NCBI RefSeq assembly: GCF_003383615.1
Contig: NZ_QNUL01000002.1
Coordinates: 124,001-188,000 of the forward strand
Direction: 5' to 3'
Length of the DNA: 64,000 bases
DNA from: Dyadobacter luteus
GTDB lineage: Bacteria > Bacteroidota > Bacteroidia > Cytophagales > Spirosomataceae
Shown here: positions 1-9,270 of the stretch, piece by piece
Layout of the letters: every line of letters begins with the position of its first letter
Numbering within the stretch: the first letter of the stretch is position 1
Position numbers and translations under genes: made by a program
The notes under the pieces: model-generated
What the model was told of the DNA's origin: nothing
The model's input: the letters and a program-made list of their open reading frames with translations, nothing else
Database searches by the model: none

Positions 1-627
1 GGCACAATCCAATCCAGATAATTCATAAAGGTTTAGCGCGATGCAAAAGGGCGTTTTGGTGGTTTTAGGGCTATTTTTATGCAGTGTGTACTTCCTGATC
101 TGTTTAACTGAAATCCGGTTACATCTACCAGATTTTAGGGCTTAACAGGATTTGGGTAATGTTAAAATGATCATTCCCGGATTCCGATGTATTACACTGA
201 GCATCGTAAAAGTAGGAAAGTAAAGACGAACTTCTGTGTCTCAAATGATGATTTAACAAACAAACCCGTTCCATATATGGCTCACTATATTCTATAATAA
301 AACTGCCGGTTACCACATCTCAATTCAAAATTGGCTGGATAAACTGCTTGTATTTGCGTATAGGAGTGAATCGGTTTTAATTGGAACGCTGGTATTCGTT
401 AGAGCGTATATAAAAACTTGCCTTTCTGATCTTACGCAGCATAGTCATTGGCAGAAACAACAGAGGAGCCACATTTTGGCCTGGAAAGAAATCGATCCTT
501 ATTATCGCAACTAAAGAAATCCAAAATAATTCAGGTTTAGAACCAACCACCATGCAACTTTTTCTTCCGTTTATGAATCCATAGGTCAGTAAACCAGCAT
601 ATATTCAAATCGCAACAAAACTTTATA
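1..627. other. No convincing gene; upstream flank
   Basis: I see no recognisable gene in this stretch. A 34-codon plus-strand ORF at 41-145 starts with a hydrophobic, signal-peptide-like segment and could be a tiny membrane peptide or a truncated gene start, but nothing supports translation. Short open segments around 430-520 have no family I recognise. Confidence 0.4.
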
Positions 628-2286
628 ATGAAGCTGCCTAAACTTTTTCTCTGCCTCATCCTCTTAATCATTACGGTGCCTGTAAAAGCACAGGTTCTGC
701 CGGATTCTCTCAACCAAAAGATTGAGAATATTTTTAAAACTTATAACAGGACTAACGGTCCCGGGTGCGCTGTGTCTGTCATCAGAAATGATTCAGTCGT
801 ATTCAGCAAAGGCTTTGGAATGGCCAGTCTTGAATACGATGTGCCTGTCAGGCCGTCTACTGTGTTCGATATTGCTTCTGTCTCAAAGCAGTTTACAGGG
901 TATGCTATTTCGAGATTGATTCAGGATGGTAAAATTGCAGGAAAGGATGATATACGTAAATATCTCCCTGATGTGCCTTTTTTTGGAAAAACAATTACTA
1001 TTGATCACCTGCTGCAACACACCAGCGGTTTGAGAGACTGGCCGGAAGCACTGGTATTGGCTGGATGGCGCTGGGACGAGGTTTTTTCATTCAATGACAT
1101 TATGCGTATGGTAAAGGCGCAAAAAGAACTAGACTTCGAGCCTGGTACTAAATACTCTTATTCCAATACAGGTTATAATATGCTGGCCGCGGTGGTTGAA
1201 AAAGTGAGTGGCGTTTCGTTTAGTGCATGGACTGCCGAAAACATATTCAAACCGCTTGGGATGAATTCATCCGGATTTCAGGATGATTACACTGTTGTAA
1301 TTAAAAATCTTGCTCATTCCTATGAACCGACAAGTACAGGTTTCGGAAATATTCCCGGCGCATTAACTGCATATGGTTCCAGTTCCTTATTTTCAACTGT
1401 TGAGGATCTGAGTAAGTGGGTCATTAATTTTGACAAGCAGATTGAACTAAAAAATCCGGTTTACCTGAATATGTTGACAGAGGGCAAACTGAGCGATAAT
1501 AAAAGTGTTCCTTATAATTATGGGTTAGAGACAAGCACCGACAGGGGTATCCAAAACGTTTCGCATACAGGTGGTTGGGCTGGCTACAGAACTATCATCT
1601 CCAATTACCCTTGGGAGTCTTTGTCAGTTATCATTCTGAGTAATTCAGCTGATTTCAACCCCAGTCAATCTGCATCTGAAGTTGCAGATCTTTTTCTCAG
1701 TAGTAAATGGAAAAAGGTATCATCGGTAACAAATCCAGTTAAGGATTTACAGACAGTGGTTCTGGATTCGGTTCTTGCCAAACAATATGTTGGCTCCTAC
1801 CTACTCAGGGCTGGGAAATTAATTACCATCACTTACGAGGATGGAAAGCTGATGACACAGGCAACCCGTGAACCCAAATTTCCGGGTGAAGCGAAATCAG
1901 ATTCTACGATATGGATTGAAGCTTATGGAGCTCCCATGACTTTTGTAAAAGATAAAAGCGGAAAAGTAACCATGATCAGGTACCGGAATATAGATGTTAA
2001 AAGAGTGACGCCATGGAATCCCGACCCAAAGACTTTCTCCCAGTATACAGGAACTTATTACAGTGAAGAATTAGCAGCTGAATATAAAATTGGTCTGAAA
2101 GAAGGGAGGCTGGAGATGAGCCATCGGCGTGGTGGGGAAGCGCTGCTATCACCAGATCCATCAGCGGCTGACTTGTTTACCAGCGATTCCGGTTATATCC
2201 AGTTTACAAGGGACACTCAAAAAAGAGTGAATGGTTATAAGGTTTCCGGTGGTCGTATCAAAAATATTTCTTTTAGAAAAAAATAA
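628..2286 (+). CDS. Serine hydrolase, beta-lactamase/penicillin-binding-like family
   Basis: A 552-residue exported protein with a Sec signal peptide at residues 1-22 (cleavage near KAQ). The class C beta-lactamase/DD-peptidase fold is shown by SVSK at 84-87 (nucleophile Ser84 and Lys87), YSN at about 178-180 and HTGG near 313, the three standard active-site motifs. The C-terminal 180 residues resemble the DUF3471-like beta domain often fused to such hydrolases in Bacteroidota. The likely role is hydrolysis of a peptide, ester or amide in the periplasm. The substrate is unknown, and true beta-lactamase activity is less likely than esterase or peptidase activity. It stands alone, with no operon partner. 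Confidence 0.88.
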   Translation: MKLPKLFLCLILLIITVPVKAQVLPDSLNQKIENIFKTYNRTNGPGCAVSVIRNDSVVFSKGFGMASLEYDVPVRPSTVFDIASVSKQFTGYAISRLIQDGKIAGKDDIRKYLPDVPFFGKTITIDHLLQHTSGLRDWPEALVLAGWRWDEVFSFNDIMRMVKAQKELDFEPGTKYSYSNTGYNMLAAVVEKVSGVSFSAWTAENIFKPLGMNSSGFQDDYTVVIKNLAHSYEPTSTGFGNIPGALTAYGSSSLFSTVEDLSKWVINFDKQIELKNPVYLNMLTEGKLSDNKSVPYNYGLETSTDRGIQNVSHTGGWAGYRTIISNYPWESLSVIILSNSADFNPSQSASEVADLFLSSKWKKVSSVTNPVKDLQTVVLDSVLAKQYVGSYLLRAGKLITITYEDGKLMTQATREPKFPGEAKSDSTIWIEAYGAPMTFVKDKSGKVTMIRYRNIDVKRVTPWNPDPKTFSQYTGTYYSEELAAEYKIGLKEGRLEMSHRRGGEALLSPDPSAADLFTSDSGYIQFTRDTQKRVNGYKVSGGRIKNISFRKK

Positions 2287-2321
2287 AGTGTAACAGCCGG
2301 CGGTAGTTATGAGCGGTCAGC

Positions 2322-2465
2322 TTATTGGTATCCGATCATAAACCAATAGAAGAAAACGATCAGGAAAATCAGGGTACCAATGAGCACCATATATAGCTGA
2401 GGCCAATTGCGAACAAATGGCGGTAATCCGTCGCGGTTCTCTTGACCGTCTAAGTTTTCATTCAT
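2322..2465 (-). CDS. Small single-pass membrane protein, 47 aa
   Basis: A short ORF with ATG at 2465 and TAA at 2322-2324. It has a polar N-terminus rich in Asn, Asp and Glu, then one hydrophobic helix from about Leu24 to Ile44 that contains aromatic residues. I do not recognise a family. The clean hydrophilic-then-transmembrane layout and the convergent position after the serine hydrolase favour a real small membrane protein over chance. Function unknown. Confidence 0.5.
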   Translation of the reverse strand: MNENLDGQENRDGLPPFVRNWPQLYMVLIGTLIFLIVFFYWFMIGYQ

Positions 2466-2677
2466 CGTTGGTCGGGTTCAGAATATGGAGCAGAGTCTTT
2501 GATAGGTGATGCCACAAAAGTAGAACGGTTTTTGAATTGTTTTAGCATGCAGCCATTAAAAGGATTGCGAATTTAACTGTTTCATCATAATGGTTTTGGT
2601 ATAATTTCATTTCAGTTTGTCTAAATTCGACGCTATTTAATTTACTATTTCCCAACGTGTGAGCATTTAAAAGTCTT

Positions 2678-3559
2678 ATGAGAATAATCTGTATTGCCGT
2701 TTTCATTCTGTCGGTTTCATGGGCAGGGACTTTCGCCCAGTCACATAAAATCAATCTCAAAACAACCTCAGATCTGCATAGGTTTTTTAAATATGATCCT
2801 GAAAAGCCAGTGATTATTACTGGTCATAGGGGAGGGATGGTAACGGGTTTTCCTGAGAACTCCATCGCTACTTTTGAAAATACGCTGAATCATACACCCG
2901 CATTCTTTGAAATAGATCCGCGTCTGACCAAAGACAGCGTCATTGTACTCATGCATGATGCGACACTGGATCGTACGACAACTGGTAAGGGAAAACTGTC
3001 AGATTACACTTACAAGGAGCTAAAAGATATCAGGTTGAAGGATGCTGAGGGAAATATTACAGCCTATTCCATTCCTACACTTTCTGAGGTAATTGAATGG
3101 GCAAGAGGAAAAACGATTCTGAACCTGGATCATAAAGATGTGCCGCTTGCGATGACTGCGAAATTGATCCGCAAGCACAAAGCGGAGGCATTTGTAATGC
3201 TTACCGTACATAGTCCTAAGGAGGCCAGGTATTATCTGGATCAGAATAAAGCCAGCATGTTTTCAGCATTTGTCAAAAATAAAAATGATTTTGATGAATA
3301 CCAGAAGGAAGGTATTCCATTCACACAGATGATCGCGTATATCGGTCCGACTGTCAAACCGGAAAATAAAGAATTATATCACTTGCTGAATGCAAGAGGT
3401 ACAATGTGTATGATTTCTTCGGCCTCTTCTTATGATAAATTGAAATATGTGCAGGAGCGGAAAAAACACTATCATGCTATTGCGGCGGACGGAGCCAGTA
3501 TACTCGAATCTGATTATCCCATTGAAGCTGCAGAAGCGTTGAAAGAATTAAAGAAGTAA
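2678..3559 (+). CDS. Glycerophosphodiester phosphodiesterase family protein
   Basis: A 293-residue secreted enzyme with a signal peptide at 1-20. It shows the GDPD TIM-barrel signature: GHRGG at 49-53 (His50, Arg51), FFEID at 77-80 giving Glu78 and Asp80, and LMHDATLDRT with His93. These residues bind Ca2+ or Mg2+ and perform acid/base chemistry on glycerophosphodiesters, releasing glycerol-3-phosphate and an alcohol. The protein is probably periplasmic and used for phospholipid-derived phosphate or glycerol scavenging. The gene is monocistronic and ends just before a clear hairpin terminator at 3578-3614. Confidence 0.9.
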   Translation: MRIICIAVFILSVSWAGTFAQSHKINLKTTSDLHRFFKYDPEKPVIITGHRGGMVTGFPENSIATFENTLNHTPAFFEIDPRLTKDSVIVLMHDATLDRTTTGKGKLSDYTYKELKDIRLKDAEGNITAYSIPTLSEVIEWARGKTILNLDHKDVPLAMTAKLIRKHKAEAFVMLTVHSPKEARYYLDQNKASMFSAFVKNKNDFDEYQKEGIPFTQMIAYIGPTVKPENKELYHLLNARGTMCMISSASSYDKLKYVQERKKHYHAIAADGASILESDYPIEAAEALKELKK

Positions 3560-3577
3560 TGTTACCTGATAGAAAGT

Positions 3578-3614
3578 AAAAGCCCGGCTACCATTTTACA
3601 GGTGGCCGGGCTTT
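3578..3614. terminator. Bidirectional hairpin terminator
   Basis: The arms AAAGCCCGGC and GCCGGGCTTT, with additional pairing inside, form a GC-rich hairpin ending in a T run on the plus strand and in a matching A/T tail on the other. It lies between two convergent genes, the phosphodiesterase (plus) and the RND pump (minus), and can serve both. Confidence 0.8.
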
Positions 3615-3641
3615 CGGTTTTTAGAAGCTGATGGAATATTT

Positions 3642-6600
3642 TTATTTTGTTTTACCGGTTTTGCGATAAGCCCAGTAGAAGATCTGAGGCAATACTGTAA
3701 ATGACAGGAACATACAGATCAACAGACCTCCCACAATCATGATGGCCAGCGGTTTTTGAATCTCAGAACCCATTCCGTTGGAGAGTGCTGCGGGCAACAA
3801 CCCCAACGAACCCATCAACGCGATCATGATTACCGGACGAATACGACCATGTATGCCATCGGATATGGCCTGTTGTAATGGCATTTTTTTCAAGAGATTT
3901 TCTTTCATCACGTGTACGAGTATGATACCGTCAATCGTACAGACACCAAACAAAATGATAAAGCCGATTCCTGCTGATATTCCAAAGGTAGTGCCGGTGA
4001 TCCAAAGTGACAGGAATCCTCCGATGAATGCAAAAGGGATGGTGATCAGTGAAATAGCGGTGTCTTTGGCGTTTCCGAAATTGACATACAAAAGGAATAT
4101 GATCATGATCAGCGCGGCAGGTATAATCACAGCGAGCTGAGCAGTTGCCCGTTCTTTACTTTCAAATTCTCCCGCCCACACCACTTTGCTGGTTTCAGGG
4201 AATTTGACATTTTCTTTCACCACTTTTTGTGCTTCGGCAATCGTACTTCCCAAATCTCTTCCATCAATACTGAAACCAATTCCGATGTAACGGCTGCTTC
4301 CTTCGCGGTAAATAAACGCCGGACCCGTTTTTGTACCGATTCTGGCGATTTCTTTCAGCGGTACTTCATGGTTATCAAGCGAAGGGATCAGAATGTTGCC
4401 GATTTCTTCTTCGGTATCACGGTATTCTTTCTGGTAACGAATGGTGATATCGAACATACGGTCGTTTTCGTAAAAGACAGAGGCTGCCTTTCCGCCAATG
4501 GTCATTTCAATCACCGCCTGTGCATCAGCCATAGAAACCCCGTGCCGCGCCATTCTGGCTTCATCAAGCTGAATCGCAAGCTCCGGAATTCCAATGTTGC
4601 GATACACCAGAACATCGGTAATACCCTGTACCTTGTGAAGGTTATCCGCCACCTGATCCGCCATATTTTCCAGATCCTGCAGGTCTTCCCCAAAGATTTT
4701 GACAACCAGCGAGCTTTTTACGCCGGCTACATATTCCTCCACATTATCCTGAATCGGCTGACTGAATCCGAGCGAAATACCCGGGTAGGAGGACAATACG
4801 TCCTTCATTTCTTTGAGCAATTCTTCCTTAGTGATATGTCTTTTCCACTCACTTTCAGGTTTAAGCTGAATATGGAATTCGTTGTTGAAAAAACCTGTGG
4901 GATCGGTTCCGTCGTTAGGTCGGCCGGTCTGGTTCATGACAAATTTTACCTCGTCAAATGACCTCAGCGTATCCCTCAATGTATTTCCTGTACGAACCGA
5001 TTGTTCCAGATTGATACTGTTCGGTAAGGTGGCTCGTACATAAATAGCCCCTTCGTTGAGTTTCGGAATAAACTCCGTTCCGTAGTTCATAAATTTGATC
5101 ACACAGACCGCAAACAATACGCCGAATGAAACCATAACCAGTTTCTTGTAACGGTCGCTCCACTGGTATAGCTTGAAGATGTTATTCCTGAAGAAGTTAA
5201 CAATCGGATTATTGACTTCCTTAATTTTACCTTTCAGCAATACCTTACACATGGCCGGTACAAAAGTCAGACTCAAAATCAACGAACCTACCAATGCATA
5301 TCCCAGCGTAAATGCCAGCGGTGCGAACATTTTTCCTTCTACTTTCTGGAATGAGAATATCGGGAGCAATGCAATAATCAGGATGATCTGCGCAAAGAAA
5401 ATATGGGAAGCTACATTCTTCACACTACGTTTCATCAGCCCGAGTTTAGACATTTTACTAAACCTGTCGGTACCCAGCCGGAGCGAATTCTTTTCCAGAT
5501 CGACGTATATCTTTTCGACAATCACCATGGTCCCTTCCAACAGCAAACCAAAATCGATAGCGCCCAGCGAAATCAAATTGGCGGGTAGTCCCTGAATACG
5601 CAGCATCGTAATGGCAAAAAGGAAAGATAACGGAATGACAAGCGCTACTGTAATGGTAGTTCTCCAGTTGAAAAGGAACACAAATACGATCACTGAAACC
5701 AGCACAATTCCTTCTGCCAGGTTGTGTGTTACTGTGTTCACAGTGGCATCCACCAGCTCGGTCCTGTCAATAACCGGCACGATTTTTACATCTGCGGGCA
5801 GAATACGGGTGTTCAGATCATCAATCGTTTTACGAAGTCTGACAATCACATCGCTCGGATTTTCTCCCCTTAGCATCACCACAATACCTTCTACCAGATC
5901 ATTTTTCTCATCCAGCCCGACCTGGCCCAGACGTGGTTTAGCAGTAATATTGACTTCCGCTACCTGCTTTACATGCACAGGCGTAGAGCCTTTTACATTG
6001 ATCAATATATTCTCGATGTCCTGCGTACTTTCCAGCAAACCTACGCCGCGAACCACGTACGCCTGATCGCCTTTCTGGATCACATCACCGCCTACGTTAA
6101 TATTACTCTTTTCAACAGCCTCATAAACATCAAGAGGAGTGAGGTTGTACTGAGCTAGCAATGCAGGATTTACCCGCACCTCATATATCTTTTCCTCTCC
6201 TCCAAAGCTCGCAACAGTAGCCACTCCCGGAACAGCGACAAGCTCCCGCTCGATCACCCATTCCTGTAAAGCGGTGAGTTCTTTAACCGGTTTATTGCTT
6301 TTAAGTACATACCTGAAAATCTCACCGGTAGCCCCGTACGGAGGTTCTATTTCAGCCTCGGCACCTTTGGGAAGATCAATATTTCGAAGTCGGGTAGAAG
6401 CATATTGCTGCGCATAAAAGTCTTCTACCTTGTCTTCAAAAAGCACAGTGACAACAGACAAGCCGAACAAGGAAATCGACCTTACTTCACTTTTTTTAGG
6501 AATCGTGTTCATTTCCTTCATTACGGGAAGGGTAATGAACTTTTCGATTTCTTCAGCGCTGCGCCCGGGCCATTGGGTAATGATCCTTGCGCGGGTGTTG

Positions 6601-6764
6601 GTTACGTCCGGAAATGCTTCAATGGGGGTATGGATATAACTCACCACCCCGACCACCGCCAGAACGGCAGTCATAAAGAATATCAGCATCGTGTTTTTCA
6701 GTGAAAAAGCGACGATGCTTTGTGTTAATTTTTGCATGGGATTTGAATTATTTACCCGACTCAA
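3642..6764 (-). CDS. Heavy-metal efflux RND permease, CzcA/CusA family
   Basis: A 1040-residue inner-membrane pump, normal length for the HME branch of RND transporters. It has an N-terminal TM helix (about 15-35), a large periplasmic loop, a six-helix block, a second periplasmic loop and a C-terminal six-helix block. The TM4 motif reads AIDFGLLLEG, so the second acidic residue of the usual DFG-x3-D signature is Glu. This is compatible with proton relay but leaves the metal uncertain (Co/Zn/Cd or Cu/Ag). Its start overlaps the adaptor gene by 17 nt, so translation is probably coupled. It is the last gene of the regulator-kinase-OMF-adaptor-pump series. Confidence 0.92.
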   Translation of the reverse strand: MSRVNNSNPMQKLTQSIVAFSLKNTMLIFFMTAVLAVVGVVSYIHTPIEAFPDVTNTRARIITQWPGRSAEEIEKFITLPVMKEMNTIPKKSEVRSISLFGLSVVTVLFEDKVEDFYAQQYASTRLRNIDLPKGAEAEIEPPYGATGEIFRYVLKSNKPVKELTALQEWVIERELVAVPGVATVASFGGEEKIYEVRVNPALLAQYNLTPLDVYEAVEKSNINVGGDVIQKGDQAYVVRGVGLLESTQDIENILINVKGSTPVHVKQVAEVNITAKPRLGQVGLDEKNDLVEGIVVMLRGENPSDVIVRLRKTIDDLNTRILPADVKIVPVIDRTELVDATVNTVTHNLAEGIVLVSVIVFVFLFNWRTTITVALVIPLSFLFAITMLRIQGLPANLISLGAIDFGLLLEGTMVIVEKIYVDLEKNSLRLGTDRFSKMSKLGLMKRSVKNVASHIFFAQIILIIALLPIFSFQKVEGKMFAPLAFTLGYALVGSLILSLTFVPAMCKVLLKGKIKEVNNPIVNFFRNNIFKLYQWSDRYKKLVMVSFGVLFAVCVIKFMNYGTEFIPKLNEGAIYVRATLPNSINLEQSVRTGNTLRDTLRSFDEVKFVMNQTGRPNDGTDPTGFFNNEFHIQLKPESEWKRHITKEELLKEMKDVLSSYPGISLGFSQPIQDNVEEYVAGVKSSLVVKIFGEDLQDLENMADQVADNLHKVQGITDVLVYRNIGIPELAIQLDEARMARHGVSMADAQAVIEMTIGGKAASVFYENDRMFDITIRYQKEYRDTEEEIGNILIPSLDNHEVPLKEIARIGTKTGPAFIYREGSSRYIGIGFSIDGRDLGSTIAEAQKVVKENVKFPETSKVVWAGEFESKERATAQLAVIIPAALIMIIFLLYVNFGNAKDTAISLITIPFAFIGGFLSLWITGTTFGISAGIGFIILFGVCTIDGIILVHVMKENLLKKMPLQQAISDGIHGRIRPVIMIALMGSLGLLPAALSNGMGSEIQKPLAIMIVGGLLICMFLSFTVLPQIFYWAYRKTGKTK

Positions 6765-7845
6765 TTACTTCTGAAAAGAGCAGCAACTGATTGTCTGTGA
6801 CTACTTTTTCGCCGGCTACAATGCCTTCTTTGAAAAACACGCGGTCATTGTCTTTCACATGAATGATGACCTTACGTGGCTCCAGGGATAAATCCGGTTT
6901 TTGGATGAGCAAGTAGTTCTCATTGTTATAAAAAATGAGTGCTTTGACTGGAACGCCCACTGCTTCACCGGATGCATCTTTTCTGACAACTGCCTCAATC
7001 GCAAGTCCGGGTTTTAGTTTAAGATCTTTATTCGGCATACGGATACGCGCTTTGAGTACGCGTTCCTGCGGATCAAAAACCTGGGAAATTTCAGAGATCA
7101 CTCCCTCAAAAGTTTCGTCGGGATACGCCTTGGATTTGATTACAGCCTTCATTCCTTTTTTCACAAAAGGCAGATCTACTGCATATACATTGGTCGTGAT
7201 CCAGACATCGGAAAGATCAGAGATCGTAAATAAATCCGAGTCGCTTCCGCTGATCTGCGTGCCTGTGGAGATATTGCTTTCCACCACATAACCGCTTACA
7301 GGAGCCTTGATCTGAAATACACCCTTCTCACTGCTAGCATTGTACAGCATCAGATTTTCCTGAATTTTATCAATTTCAGCACCGATCACATCCACTTCAC
7401 TTTGTGCTTCAATCAGTTCTTTTTCTGAGCCGATCCGGTCTTTGAACATGGATTCCGCCAGTGCCTGTGTTCTTTTGGCAACGGTGAGCCGGGATTCCAG
7501 AGTGCGTTTCTGGGAAGTGAGTTCGGTAAGTTCGCTACTTCTGATCTCAGCGAGTACTTGCCCTTTGGAAACCTTATCACCCAATGAAAAATTGGTTTTT
7601 GTGATCAAGCCGTTGACCAAACTCGCATACCGAACGACCTGATTGGGATTGTACTCAATCTGTCCGTTAAGCCGGATAGATTGCGTAACAGGCTCCATGA
7701 CCGTAGTGTAAGTAGTTACCTTCGTCAGGTTGATCGCCTTCTTTTCCGTCGGAGCAGTTTGCTCTTTTTCCTGGTCTTTGTAGCAGGAGCTTATGGTCAC
7801 AGCAGCCACTAGTGCCACTGGTATAAAATAAGTTAGTTTTAACAT
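6748..7845 (-). CDS. RND efflux periplasmic adaptor, CzcB-like lipoprotein
   Basis: A 365-residue membrane fusion protein with a lipoprotein signal (VTISSC, Cys21), so probably lipid-anchored. It shows the usual order of barrel-sandwich hybrid (lipoyl-like half near 70-100 with GDKVSKGQVL), alpha-hairpin coiled coil (about 110-165), second lipoyl half with FQIKAPVSGYV, beta-barrel and membrane-proximal domain. It links the inner-membrane pump to the outer-membrane channel. It is flanked by its two partners with 29 nt and an overlap, which supports a tripartite system. Confidence 0.92.
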   Translation of the reverse strand: MLKLTYFIPVALVAAVTISSCYKDQEKEQTAPTEKKAINLTKVTTYTTVMEPVTQSIRLNGQIEYNPNQVVRYASLVNGLITKTNFSLGDKVSKGQVLAEIRSSELTELTSQKRTLESRLTVAKRTQALAESMFKDRIGSEKELIEAQSEVDVIGAEIDKIQENLMLYNASSEKGVFQIKAPVSGYVVESNISTGTQISGSDSDLFTISDLSDVWITTNVYAVDLPFVKKGMKAVIKSKAYPDETFEGVISEISQVFDPQERVLKARIRMPNKDLKLKPGLAIEAVVRKDASGEAVGVPVKALIFYNNENYLLIQKPDLSLEPRKVIIHVKDNDRVFFKEGIVAGEKVVTDNQLLLFSEVIESGK

Positions 7846-7874
7846 TTTCGTAAGCTTTCGAATGATAGTGGCAG

Positions 7875-9176
7875 TTATTGAATGTCTGTTCCTACTGCGT
7901 AGTTGAGGTTTTCCCGGCTTTCAGCGAGTTGTCGGCGGGTAGTCAGTATGGTACGTTTGTTGGCCAGGTAAGCATCAAAAAAGTCCAGATACTCTACCAT
8001 ATTGATACGCCGTTCCAGAAAGTAGCGCGTGTAATTGTTGAAGACGTCATCCAGGTCCTCACCATACCCGGCTTCAATACTTTGATAAGCCCCCAGATCT
8101 GTTCTCAGATTTCTGAACGCTTCCGCCACTTCACTTTCAATACCTTTGGTTTTCTGATTGGCAAGAACCTGTGCTTTTTCAATACCGATTTTACTTTCCT
8201 GGATCGCTCCCTGATTTCTGTTAAAAACAGGCAAAGGCATACTGATCCCGAAACCGATAAAATTGCGAAGGAAATTACCACCACGGTCGTAGTTGACTCC
8301 TAATGTCAGATCGGGCTTTCTGTTGGCCAGCTCCAGATCATGCTGTTTGGAAGCAAAGGTCTTTTCCAACTCGCTGATTTTCGCATCCGGTCGTTGACTC
8401 AAAGCCGTTTCTACCAACTGCGAAAACGACAGAGATTGCAACTTTTCAAGATCCTGAACCGGCAAAGTTGCGTCGGCTTGTATATAAGTAGCGGCTGGAA
8501 TATTGAGCAGTACCACCAGCTCCTTTTGAATACCGGTAATCTCTTTTTTTGTTTCGATAATCTGTTGCCCCAATTCCAGCTTAAGTGCTTTCAGCCTGAA
8601 TAGGTCAGGTTTTTTCAAATCTCCGGTCGCATATTGTCTTTCATAGGAAGCCACCAGTTTTTCCAGCGCAGCATTCTGAATACCCAGAATCTGCGCGTAC
8701 GACTGGTGATAGGAGAGTGCGGTCAGGTTATTTCTTAAATCTGTTTTCAGGTTCCTGATCAGTTCGGTGAAATATTCCAATGCCATATCACGGGACAGGC
8801 TTTCCAGTGCAATGCGTTTTTTTCGCTTGCCACCGGTTTCGATCAACTGTTCAAGAGCGGCCGCAATCTGTCTGTTTTTACCAAAGTTTCCTGCGATCGG
8901 AGGTAGTGATTCTCCTGAGGAGAGCTGTCCTTTAGTTGCCCAAAGGTTGAGTTCTTCTACGGAAAATTCAGGATTTGGCCATAATTTGGCCTGAATGATC
9001 ATTGCCTCAGACTGCCGGATGCTGAGTTTTTGAGCAACCAGGTCGAGGTTGTTGTTTAAAAATAATGCTTCGGCTTCCTTCGTGGTAAGTCGCAAGGTAT
9101 CTTCCTGCGCTTGCTGGGCAATAGAGGAACAAATACTGACGAGGAGAAAGAAGCCTAATGAAATGTATCGCTTCAC
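7875..9176 (-). CDS. TolC-family outer-membrane efflux protein, CzcC/CusC-like
   Basis: A 433-residue outer-membrane factor with a signal peptide at 1-20 (cleavage after IAQ). It carries two tandem outer-membrane efflux repeats rich in heptad Leu/Ala/Gln and the metal-RND style loop with FGKNRQ and ETGGKRKKR. It forms the outer-membrane duct of the tripartite pump encoded just downstream. It is the first structural gene after the two-component genes, about 94 nt past the kinase. Confidence 0.9.
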   Translation of the reverse strand: MKRYISLGFFLLVSICSSIAQQAQEDTLRLTTKEAEALFLNNNLDLVAQKLSIRQSEAMIIQAKLWPNPEFSVEELNLWATKGQLSSGESLPPIAGNFGKNRQIAAALEQLIETGGKRKKRIALESLSRDMALEYFTELIRNLKTDLRNNLTALSYHQSYAQILGIQNAALEKLVASYERQYATGDLKKPDLFRLKALKLELGQQIIETKKEITGIQKELVVLLNIPAATYIQADATLPVQDLEKLQSLSFSQLVETALSQRPDAKISELEKTFASKQHDLELANRKPDLTLGVNYDRGGNFLRNFIGFGISMPLPVFNRNQGAIQESKIGIEKAQVLANQKTKGIESEVAEAFRNLRTDLGAYQSIEAGYGEDLDDVFNNYTRYFLERRINMVEYLDFFDAYLANKRTILTTRRQLAESRENLNYAVGTDIQ

Positions 9177-9270
9177 CAGGTTCTGTTTTTGTTGTGATAC
9201 AAAATTAGACCCCGTACATTAGAGGACTCTTCGAGCTAAATTATAATAAGCTCAGCAATACATTAAAAAA

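Noticed and set aside
4227..4961. 244-codon plus-strand ORF inside the RND pump gene
   Set aside because: Antisense shadow of a well-supported gene; no homology-like motif.
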